DNA of 58,272 nucleotides. Source: Candidatus Gastranaerophilales bacterium (lineage in GTDB: Bacteria > Cyanobacteriota > Vampirovibrionia > Gastranaerophilales > Gastranaerophilaceae). The notes below the pieces were generated by a model, which saw only the letters and a program-made list of their open reading frames with translations, did not search any database and was not told where the DNA came from. This document shows positions 17,696 through 25,177 of this stretch, one piece after another. How positions within the stretch are numbered: position 1 is the stretch's first letter; each line of letters begins with the position of its first letter. The position numbers were made by a program, and so were the translations under genes. Location of the stretch: positions 1-58,272 of the forward strand of contig CAJULX010000013.1 of NCBI GenBank assembly GCA_910587245.1, given 5' to 3'.

Positions 17696-18124
17696 CTAAT
17701 ATATCATTTGCACGATTATACTGCGGGTGCGGGGTTTATTATCAAAATCCATTAAAACAATCTGTTGATAAGTGCCAAGCTCCATCTGTCCGTTTACATA
17801 AGGCACGGTTATGCCGCTTCCCATTATTGCCGCCCTTATATGTGCGTATCCGTTCCCGTCATGCCAGGTTTTATTATGGTGATAATCTCTCTTCTGCGGA
17901 ATTAATTCATCCAAAATTTCGGGGATATCTTTTATAAGCCCCGGTTCATATTCAAGAGTAGTTAAAGATACGGTAGAACCCTGTGCAAATATGTGTATTA
18001 CACCGTTTTTAACATCTTGAATTTGTATGGAATTTTTAATGACATCATCAACCTTTAAAGTAATGTCAATGATGTCATTAAATCCTCTTGTTTGTATTAA
18101 AAATTTTTCGTTTTTTACAGCCAC
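17696..18124 (-). CDS. YjbQ / UPF0047 family protein
   Basis: The 142-residue single-domain protein matches the YjbQ family: GVIHIFAQGSTVSLTTLEYEPGL, the His-rich YHHNKTWHDGNGYAHIRAAIMG and the C-terminal LGTYQQIVLMDFDNKPRTR. E. coli YjbQ has weak thiamine-phosphate synthase activity in vitro; the physiological role of the family is unsettled. Start GTG at 18124. It stands 20 bp downstream of the membrane pyrophosphatase gene on the same strand. Confidence 0.93.
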   Translation of the reverse strand: MAVKNEKFLIQTRGFNDIIDITLKVDDVIKNSIQIQDVKNGVIHIFAQGSTVSLTTLEYEPGLIKDIPEILDELIPQKRDYHHNKTWHDGNGYAHIRAAIMGSGITVPYVNGQMELGTYQQIVLMDFDNKPRTRSIIVQMIY

Positions 18125-18144
18125 ATTTGTTTTTTAACTTATTT

Positions 18145-20256
18145 TTAGTCAATAAACAATGTCGCACAGACTAATGACACAATGGTCATAAGTTTTATCA
18201 AAATGTTTAATGAAGGGCCTGACGTATCTTTGAAAGGATCGCCGATAGTATCGCCTACAACACTTGCCGCATGCTGGGCTGAGCCTTTTCCGCCGAAGTG
18301 CCCTTCTTCAATATATTTTTTAGCGTTATCCCATGCGCCGCCCGTGTTTGCCATCATAATTGCAAGACAAACACCTGTTGCAATAGCGCCCATAAGCATT
18401 CCGCCAAGAGCCTGTGCGCCGATTATTTTATTTGTCAGTGCGGCAGTTCCGAGCCCCACAACAAGCGGAGCGCCTATTGCAATAATACCGGGTAAAAGCA
18501 TTTCCAAAATAGCCGCTTTTGTTGAAATATCCACACATTTTTTATAATCAGGCTGGCTTTCTCCCGTCATAATGCCGGGATTTTGTTTAAACTGGCGTCT
18601 TACTTCATTCACCATCTTGCTTGCCGCACGGCCTACAGCCCCCATTGTTAAAGAGCAGAATAAGAAAGGAAGCCCTGCACCGAATAATACGCCTGCTGTT
18701 ACAAACGGATTTAAAATATCAATATCGGTAAGGTTTATAACCGTTGCATATGCACATAAAAGAGCAAGCGCCGTAAGGGCGGCAGAGCCTATCGCAAAGC
18801 CTTTTCCTATAGCGGCTGTTGTGTTTCCGACTGAATCCAGTTTGTCTGTTCTTTCTCTTATTTCTTTATCAAGGTTTGCCATCTGGGCAATACCGCCTGC
18901 GTTATCCGAAATAGGGCCGTAAGCATCTACCGCAACGATTATTCCTACGGTTGAAAGCATTCCGACAGCCGCAAGGCTTATTCCGTAAACGCCGAGTGTA
19001 TAGCTTTCCATCCCGCCTATTACAAGAAATGCGCTGATTGTAGCGATACTTATTATTGCCATCGGGAAAAATGTTGAAAGCATTCCGACATCAAGCCCTG
19101 AAATAACTGCTGTAGCGGTTCCCGTTTCCGTTGATTTTGCAATGTTTTTAACGGGGTTAAAATTGTATGATGTAAAGTATTCTGTTAAATATCCTATCAG
19201 CATTCCCGCTATAACACCGATTAAAAGTGCAAAGAAAATACCGTTTGCACCTAAATCATAAAACCAGCTTCTTATAAACGCGTATGAACCTGTAAGAACA
19301 AGAACCATAGCGCCTGTTGTTCCTATTTGAAGAGAGTGCATAGGGTTTCCGTGTTCTTTTGTTCTTACAAAATAAACGGCTATGATTGAAGAAAAAATTC
19401 CGATTGAAGCTATAATAACAGGCAAAAATGCGCCCATAAGATTTAAGCATAAAGCACCGAGAGTGATAGCGGCGATTATTGAACCTACGTAAGATTCAAA
19501 AAGGTCAGCGCCCATTCCTGCAACATCTCCAACGTTATCTCCAACGTTATCCGCAATTACTGCGGGGTTTCTGTGGTCATCTTCGGGAATTCCGGCTTCC
19601 ACTTTGCCGACTAAATCCGCGCCCACATCAGCCGCTTTTGTAAATATTCCGCCGCCGACACGTGCAAATAAAGCAATTGAACTTGCACCGAGCGCGAAAC
19701 CGTTTACGATATCATAATCTTTAAATATTATATAAAGAAGGGTGAGTCCGAAAAGACCGAGACCTACAACCGTCATACCCATTACAACACCGCCGTTGAA
19801 AGCTATTCTGAAGGCTTTGTTTAATGATTTTCCCGCAGCGTGTGCTGTTCTTGAATTTGATTTTGTTGAAACGCTCATCCCGATAAACCCTGCAAGGGCG
19901 GATGATAAAGCCCCGCAAAGGAAACAGATTGATGTTTTTATGTTTAAAAATACTGCGATTAAAATTGCAACAATAACAACAAAGAATGATAAAATTTTAT
20001 ATTCTCTTTTTAAAAATGCCATAGCGCCTGTGTAAATATGGTTTGAAATGGCTGCCATAGTTTCCGTACCTTTATTTTTAGACATTATTTTAGCGGTTTT
20101 TACGGCAGCAAATAAAAGCGCCATAATACCTGCAATAAGCCCTACATATAAAGCTTTTGAGCCTTTTGCATAAACTCCGAATGACATATAAATGCCTGCG
20201 ATTAATAACACCCAGAAAATGCTTTCCCAGAATATGTTTCTTGTTTTTGTATCCAT
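18145..20256 (-). CDS. hppA: K+-stimulated membrane-bound pyrophosphatase (ion pump)
   Basis: Couples hydrolysis of pyrophosphate to export of Na+ or H+. At 703 aa with about 16 membrane helices it has family length. The catalytic loop is intact (VEAGIPEDDHRNPAVIADN and following DNVGDVAGMGADLFESY), and the DNAGGIAQMANLD and DTIGDPFKDTSGPSLNILIK motifs are present. The segment GNTTAAIGKG carries the Ala that marks K+-dependent enzymes (Lys in K+-independent ones). Na+ versus H+ specificity cannot be settled by eye. It would let a fermentative cell recover energy from biosynthetic pyrophosphate. Confidence 0.96.
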   Translation of the reverse strand: MDTKTRNIFWESIFWVLLIAGIYMSFGVYAKGSKALYVGLIAGIMALLFAAVKTAKIMSKNKGTETMAAISNHIYTGAMAFLKREYKILSFFVVIVAILIAVFLNIKTSICFLCGALSSALAGFIGMSVSTKSNSRTAHAAGKSLNKAFRIAFNGGVVMGMTVVGLGLFGLTLLYIIFKDYDIVNGFALGASSIALFARVGGGIFTKAADVGADLVGKVEAGIPEDDHRNPAVIADNVGDNVGDVAGMGADLFESYVGSIIAAITLGALCLNLMGAFLPVIIASIGIFSSIIAVYFVRTKEHGNPMHSLQIGTTGAMVLVLTGSYAFIRSWFYDLGANGIFFALLIGVIAGMLIGYLTEYFTSYNFNPVKNIAKSTETGTATAVISGLDVGMLSTFFPMAIISIATISAFLVIGGMESYTLGVYGISLAAVGMLSTVGIIVAVDAYGPISDNAGGIAQMANLDKEIRERTDKLDSVGNTTAAIGKGFAIGSAALTALALLCAYATVINLTDIDILNPFVTAGVLFGAGLPFLFCSLTMGAVGRAASKMVNEVRRQFKQNPGIMTGESQPDYKKCVDISTKAAILEMLLPGIIAIGAPLVVGLGTAALTNKIIGAQALGGMLMGAIATGVCLAIMMANTGGAWDNAKKYIEEGHFGGKGSAQHAASVVGDTIGDPFKDTSGPSLNILIKLMTIVSLVCATLFID

Positions 20257-20310
20257 TTATCTTCCCTATCTTAAATATCCATCAATTTTTAAGGGAATTA
20301 TAGCATATTT

Positions 20311-21105
20311 TCAGTTTATATGTAAATTTGGAATCCATTTTTCCTTTATTCTGTTGAGTCTTCCTGTTTGCTGCATATAATCAAGATGTTTATTTAATTC
20401 TTCTTTTAAAGATTCCGTTTCTTTTCCTTTGCGGAGCGCAATTGCGTAGTATTCTTTCGTATATCTTGCAGGAAGGATTTTATATTCTTTTTTATCTGTT
20501 AAAAAACCGTATAAAATGCTGTCATCGGCAAGAATTGCATCTACCTTATTTTCTTTTAAAAGGTTAAAAGCATCATTGTAATTTTTTTTCCCTATTATTG
20601 TGGCATTGGGGGCTAACTGCCTTACGGTTCTTTCGCCCGTTGTACCTAAGATTATTCCTACTTTTCTTGTGTTCAGGCTTTCCATAGAATTAACTTTGGA
20701 GCCGTTCGGGACTAAAAGCGCCTGCCCGGCTACAAAATAGGGTGCCGTAAAATCAACAACATGCGAGCGGTTAGAACTGACACTCATTGTTGCAATTACA
20801 ATATCTACTTTGCCTGAATTTAAATCTATAATTCTTGATTCGGGGGTTACATATACAAATTCTATAAGGTCGCCCGTTATATCTCCTAAAAGCATTCTTG
20901 AAACGCTTTTTGCTATATCAACATCAAATCCTTTTAATTCATCGTTTTCAATGTATCCAAAGGGTTTTGAATCATTTTTTATGCCTATTATTATTTTATT
21001 TTTTAATTTTATTCTTGAAAGTAAATCCTTAGGTTCTTTTGAGCCGCAGCCCGTTAAACCCAAAGACAAAAAACATATTAATAATAAAAGGATTACTTTT
21101 TTCAT
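20311..21105 (-). CDS. Amino-acid ABC transporter substrate-binding lipoprotein
   Basis: The signal peptide ends in a lipobox (LSLGLTGC), so the mature protein is lipid-anchored outside the inner membrane. The rest (264 aa total) is a family-3 solute-binding fold: IIIGIKNDSKPFGYIENDELKGFDVDIAK is the classical first ligand strand, then DIVIATMSVSSNRSHVVDFTAPYF and KVDAILADDSILYG. It would bind a polar amino acid such as Gln, Glu or Arg. No permease or ATPase is next to it, so its transporter partners must be encoded elsewhere. The start lies only 22 bp from the divergent yitT start. Confidence 0.93.
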   Translation of the reverse strand: MKKVILLLLICFLSLGLTGCGSKEPKDLLSRIKLKNKIIIGIKNDSKPFGYIENDELKGFDVDIAKSVSRMLLGDITGDLIEFVYVTPESRIIDLNSGKVDIVIATMSVSSNRSHVVDFTAPYFVAGQALLVPNGSKVNSMESLNTRKVGIILGTTGERTVRQLAPNATIIGKKNYNDAFNLLKENKVDAILADDSILYGFLTDKKEYKILPARYTKEYYAIALRKGKETESLKEELNKHLDYMQQTGRLNRIKEKWIPNLHIN

Positions 21106-21127
21106 TTTTTTATTTTATCATAAAACT

Positions 21128-21979
21128 ATGGATAAAAATTTTTTTAAAACTTTGTTTATAAGAATGTTTTTTATAGCATTCGGCTGTTTAATCGCAGCAT
21201 TTGCACTTGAGTGCATATTAATCCCGAGAGAAGTAATCGACGGTGGTGTTGTCGGTATTTCAATTATGGCAAGCTATTTGACCAAATTGCCTTTGGGTTT
21301 ATTTTTAATTGTTTTAAACCTGCCTTTTATTGTTATGGCGTTTAAAAAATTCGGTAAAATGTTTGTTTTTCTTATGTTTTACGGGGTTATTCTGTTATCT
21401 GTTTTTTCTGAAATTTTCTTGGAAACGCATTATGAATTTACAAATGATACTTTGCTTGCGGCAATTTTTGGCGGAATTATTCTGGGCGCCGGGGTCGGTA
21501 TTGTATTAAAAAGTAATGCAGCGCTTGACGGTACGGAAATTATGGCAATAAACATTGCTAAAAGGTATCCTTTCGGGGTCGGTGAAATTGTAATGTTTTT
21601 TAACATATTTATTTTTCTTGCCGCAGGTTTTGTATACAGCCCTGATAAGGCAATGTATTCCGCTATTACATACTTTATTGCGGCCCGTGCGATTGATCTT
21701 GTGCTGCAGGGTATGAGCGAAGCAAAATCCGTTTTCATTATGAGTGCAAAATATGAGCAGGTGGGCAAGGCTATTATGAAAAACCTCGATAAAAGCGTTA
21801 CATATTTAAGCGCAGAAGGCGGATATTCAGGGGCTAAACAAAAAATGGTGTATTGTGTTATTACAAAAATTGAAATCCCGAAAATAAAAGAAACGGTAAG
21901 TGCAATTGACCCTTCAGCTTTTATTGCGATAGAAAATGTGCATGAGGTGGAAGGGAAAAGATATAAAAAACGCCATTAA
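21128..21979 (+). CDS. YitT family membrane protein (DUF161/DUF2179)
   Basis: Five or so N-terminal membrane helices (about residues 10-210) include the family signature PREVIDGGVVGISIMASYL and IILGAGVGIVLKSNAALDGTEIMA; a soluble C-terminal DUF2179 domain follows (KSVFIMSAKYEQVGKAI, GGYSGAKQKMVYCVITKIEIPKIKE). Function in transport is unproven. I start at ATG 21128 (283 aa), because the frame upstream is antisense to the binding-protein gene. No Shine-Dalgarno is visible, and only 22 bp separate this start from the divergent one, so the mRNA may be near-leaderless or the promoter may lie inside the neighbour. Confidence 0.88.
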   Translation: MDKNFFKTLFIRMFFIAFGCLIAAFALECILIPREVIDGGVVGISIMASYLTKLPLGLFLIVLNLPFIVMAFKKFGKMFVFLMFYGVILLSVFSEIFLETHYEFTNDTLLAAIFGGIILGAGVGIVLKSNAALDGTEIMAINIAKRYPFGVGEIVMFFNIFIFLAAGFVYSPDKAMYSAITYFIAARAIDLVLQGMSEAKSVFIMSAKYEQVGKAIMKNLDKSVTYLSAEGGYSGAKQKMVYCVITKIEIPKIKETVSAIDPSAFIAIENVHEVEGKRYKKRH

Positions 21980-22077
21980 TATTTTTTCTGCCCCATCCGG
22001 CGGATAAAATTTATGACAATTATTAATAAATTATTAAAAATACAAAAGTTATAAATATTTTAATTTAATATAAAAAT

Positions 22078-23187
22078 ATGAAATACAAAGATTATTATGA
22101 AATTTTAGGCGTAAAAAAAGATGCAAAAGAAGCTGAAATAAAATCGGCTTACAGAAAGCTTGCGCGAAAATATCACCCCGATGTTAATAAAGAAAAAGGG
22201 GCGGAAGAAAAATTTAAAGATATAAACGAAGCCTATGAAGTTTTAGGAGATAAAGAAAAGCGCCAGAGATACGATATGCTCGGGTCAGGGTTTCAAAACG
22301 GTGCGGATTTTGACCCTTCAATGGGCGGCTTTGGCGGGTTTGATTTTTCGCAGTTTGCAAAAGGTGCACAGGGCGGACATGGCAATGCGGGTGGATTTTC
22401 AGACTTTTTCAGCGCAATATTCGGCGATTTAATGGGCGGCGGCGCAAAAACCTCATATGGCAGAGGATTTGCAAATGATATGTTCGGCGGGGGTCAAGGG
22501 TTTTATTCCAATATGGGCGGTATGGGCGCAAATATGGGTTCAGACCCCAGAGCTTCTTCAAAAAGAAGGGATAACCCGAACGGTGCTCAGAAAGAAAATC
22601 TTGATATAAATCAAAACCTTGTTTTGAATATAAAAGATGTAATGACAGGCGGCACAAAGAATATAACCGTAACCGATTATCAAAAATGCAGATATTGCGG
22701 CGGAAATCATTCAAGCGGAAGTTTTTGCTCTCACTGTGCGGGTTCAGGGATTGAACGCAATTTGAAAAATTTATCCGTAAAGGTGCCCAAATTTGTAAAA
22801 GAAGGGCAGAAAATAAGGCTCAAAAACGAAGGCAGAAGCGATGATTACGGCAATAAGGGCGATTTATACCTTACCGTAAAAATTAAAGACCCGAATTTTA
22901 CAATTGACGGGGATGATTTAATAAAAACGGTTGAAATTACTCCTGCAACAGCTGTTCTCGGCGGAAAAAAAGAAGTTGAAACACCGGACGGTAAAGTTAC
23001 AATTACAATTCCTGAAAAAACAAGCAGCGGAAAGCTCTTAAGATTAAAAGGCCTCGGGCTTCCCAAAAAAGAAGGCGGAGCAGGAAATTTAAACGTTAAA
23101 ATTTTGATTGTGCTTCCAAAAACTATTTCAAGCAACGAAATCGAGCTTTATAAGAAGCTTCAAACCCTTGAAACAAAAGATAATTAA
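22078..23187 (+). CDS. DnaJ-type co-chaperone with a reduced zinc-binding region
   Basis: The J domain (residues 1-66) has the HPD triad at 33-35 for stimulating DnaK. It is followed by an unusually long Gly/Phe/Met-rich linker (about 80-165), then the client-binding beta domains (about 180-360). Canonical DnaJ has four CxxCxGxG repeats; this protein has only CRYCGG and CSHCAGSG, i.e. one zinc site at most (near residues 203-220). It is therefore intermediate between type I DnaJ and zinc-less CbpA-like proteins. No grpE or dnaK is adjacent. No strong ribosome-binding site is seen. The stop overlaps the stop of etfA on the other strand. Confidence 0.92.
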   Translation: MKYKDYYEILGVKKDAKEAEIKSAYRKLARKYHPDVNKEKGAEEKFKDINEAYEVLGDKEKRQRYDMLGSGFQNGADFDPSMGGFGGFDFSQFAKGAQGGHGNAGGFSDFFSAIFGDLMGGGAKTSYGRGFANDMFGGGQGFYSNMGGMGANMGSDPRASSKRRDNPNGAQKENLDINQNLVLNIKDVMTGGTKNITVTDYQKCRYCGGNHSSGSFCSHCAGSGIERNLKNLSVKVPKFVKEGQKIRLKNEGRSDDYGNKGDLYLTVKIKDPNFTIDGDDLIKTVEITPATAVLGGKKEVETPDGKVTITIPEKTSSGKLLRLKGLGLPKKEGGAGNLNVKILIVLPKTISSNEIELYKKLQTLETKDN

Positions 23188-24263
23188 TCTTCTTTTTCAA
23201 GTTCTTCCAGAAGCTCATCAAGAACTTTTGAGGCATCATCAATTATTGCAATGTCTGAATTTTCAATAATTGGAGCGTTTTCATCAGTGTTTATCGCAAT
23301 AATTTTCTGTGCGTTATTTATTCCCGTTAAATGATGAATTGCACCTGAAATACCGAAAGCAATATAAACTTTCGGCGCAACGGTTTTTCCTGTCTGGCCT
23401 ATCTGATGGTCTTTATCAATAAAGCCTGCATCTACAGCCCCGCGGGAGCCTGCATATGCCGCACCTGTGAGTTTTGCAAATTTTCTTAATTTATTAAAGT
23501 TTTCTTCATTTTTTAAACCTTTGCCGCCTGCAACAATTATTGAAGCATTTTCAAGTTCCGAAGAAAATTTATTTTTATTAATTTCGCGGGCTAAAATTTT
23601 TACACGGCTTTCATAATTTTCAAAATTCGGAATAAATTCCTCAAATTCACCATCATTTTTATAAATATCCGTTCTTTTTTGCAAAACGGAAGGACGCACG
23701 GTTGCCATCTGGGGTTTATTTTTGCACAGAATTGTTGCCATTAATTGCCCGCCGAATGTGGGTCTTGTCGAAGCAAGTTTTTTTTCATCCTTAAATGTTG
23801 TAATTTCAAGTTTGGTGCAGTCTGCCGTGAGCCCTGTATTTAATGCTGATGCTATTAAAGGGGCGATGCTTCTTCCGATGTTTGTTGCCGGAAATAAAAA
23901 TATTTCAGGATTTTTAAGCTTGCAAAGCTCTTCTATCCCTTTTGCAATTTCCATATAATCAGTCATTTTTTCATTTTTTATATGATAAATTTTATCGGCT
24001 CCGTTTTCATACAAAGAATTTTTTATGCTGCCAAAATCTTCATTTGAAGCGACAACAGCGGAAACTTTCTGCTTTTCGGAAAATTTTGAAGCTAAATCCT
24101 GCGCCGCGTTTAAAAGTTCATAGCTTACATTATGAAATTTTAATTCGCCGTTGGTTTGAATTGTCTGTGTCAGAACAAAAATCTCTTTTATTTCCTTTTC
24201 TTCTTTTGTTTCATTTATTTCTTTTTGTTCTTTTTTATTTTTTTTATCGGATTTCTTCGCCAT
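23184..24263 (-). CDS. etfA: Electron transfer flavoprotein alpha subunit
   Basis: Binds the FAD that shuttles electrons between dehydrogenases and the quinone pool or ferredoxin/NAD. The C-terminal FAD domain is clear: VAGGKGLKNEENF, GAAYAGSRGAVDAGF, QIGQTGKTVAPKVYIAFGISGAIHHLTGI. A Lys/Glu-rich extension of about 26 residues (MAKKSDKKNKKEQKE...) precedes the first strand EIFVLTQ. AGGGA upstream supports this start, so the tail seems real. It overlaps etfB by 20 bp. No acyl-CoA dehydrogenase, ferredoxin-like FixX or quinone oxidoreductase is adjacent, so classic versus bifurcating function cannot be read from context. Confidence 0.95.
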   Translation of the reverse strand: MAKKSDKKNKKEQKEINETKEEKEIKEIFVLTQTIQTNGELKFHNVSYELLNAAQDLASKFSEKQKVSAVVASNEDFGSIKNSLYENGADKIYHIKNEKMTDYMEIAKGIEELCKLKNPEIFLFPATNIGRSIAPLIASALNTGLTADCTKLEITTFKDEKKLASTRPTFGGQLMATILCKNKPQMATVRPSVLQKRTDIYKNDGEFEEFIPNFENYESRVKILAREINKNKFSSELENASIIVAGGKGLKNEENFNKLRKFAKLTGAAYAGSRGAVDAGFIDKDHQIGQTGKTVAPKVYIAFGISGAIHHLTGINNAQKIIAINTDENAPIIENSDIAIIDDASKVLDELLEELEKED

Positions 24264-25032
24264 TTTCTTCCCTTATATCAGATAAAATTTCTTTTGCATA
24301 ATTGTATTTTACTTTTCTTACCCATCTTTTAATTTCCGGGCGAAAAGCCCTTTGAACAAAAGTGGGTGAGCCTTTTAACCCTGCCTCATCACAGTTTAAT
24401 CCGGTATCTTCAAGGTTTAAAACCTCAATATTTTTACCTTGAGCCTTTATGTAGTCTCCAATATTGGGGTTTTTTATTTTTAAATTATTTTTTAAAACAC
24501 ACAAAACACAGGGTATGTTTGCTTCTGCGGTAACGGTTTCTTCTTCTCTGTCAAGTTTTGCAACTACATTTTTATCATCCGCATCCAGAATATTTTTTAC
24601 ATAAGTTAAAACGGGCAGATTTAAATGCTGTGCAAGGGAAGGGCCTGTTTGTGCGGTATCGCCGTCTATTGCAAATTGTCCCGTTATTATAATATCAACA
24701 TCTTTAATAACATTTTTTATTGCACAGGCAAGAGTTTTGCTTGTTGCGATTGTATCTGCGCCTGAAAATTTTTTATCGCAAAGGTGCACCGCTCTGTCCG
24801 CGCCCATACTCAATCCGTATTCCAATACCTCTTTGGCGCACACAGGCCCCATCGATAAAAGAATAATTTCAGAATCAGGGTTTATTTTTTTAATTTCAAG
24901 AGCTGTTTGAATTCCGTATTCATCATAGGGGTTAATAATATTTATAAGACCTTCCCTTATAATTGTATTTTCTTCGCTCCATTTAACATCGTTGGTATCA
25001 GGAACCTGCTTTACACACACTACTATTTTCAA
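24244..25032 (-). CDS. etfB: Electron transfer flavoprotein beta subunit
   Basis: Partner of EtfA. Typical features are the N-terminal KIVVCVKQVPDTNDVKW, INPYDEYGIQTALEIK and the nucleotide-binding loop GQFAIDGDTAQTGPSLA. I start at TTG 25032, which yields the standard KIVVCVKQVPD beginning with AAGG 8 nt upstream. The GTG three codons earlier lies too close to that AAGG. The gene is transcribed ahead of etfA with overlap, and is divergent from the 821-aa membrane protein gene. Confidence 0.95.
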   Translation of the reverse strand: MKIVVCVKQVPDTNDVKWSEENTIIREGLINIINPYDEYGIQTALEIKKINPDSEIILLSMGPVCAKEVLEYGLSMGADRAVHLCDKKFSGADTIATSKTLACAIKNVIKDVDIIITGQFAIDGDTAQTGPSLAQHLNLPVLTYVKNILDADDKNVVAKLDREEETVTAEANIPCVLCVLKNNLKIKNPNIGDYIKAQGKNIEVLNLEDTGLNCDEAGLKGSPTFVQRAFRPEIKRWVRKVKYNYAKEILSDIREENGEEIR

Positions 25033-25177
25033 TTTTTGCACCTTAAGAATTTATCTAAAAATTTTCTTCATATTTTATTATATCACACAATTTTAAATAT
25101 TAAGAAATGTTACTATTGGTAAATAAATTTTATGTTTTTACGTTTATTATTGTATACAGGTAAAATAAGGACCCATC

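Noticed and set aside
20810..21127. N-terminal extension of the yitT frame
   Set aside because: It would be antisense to the lipoprotein gene and precedes the first membrane helix; ATG 21128 gives a normal YitT.
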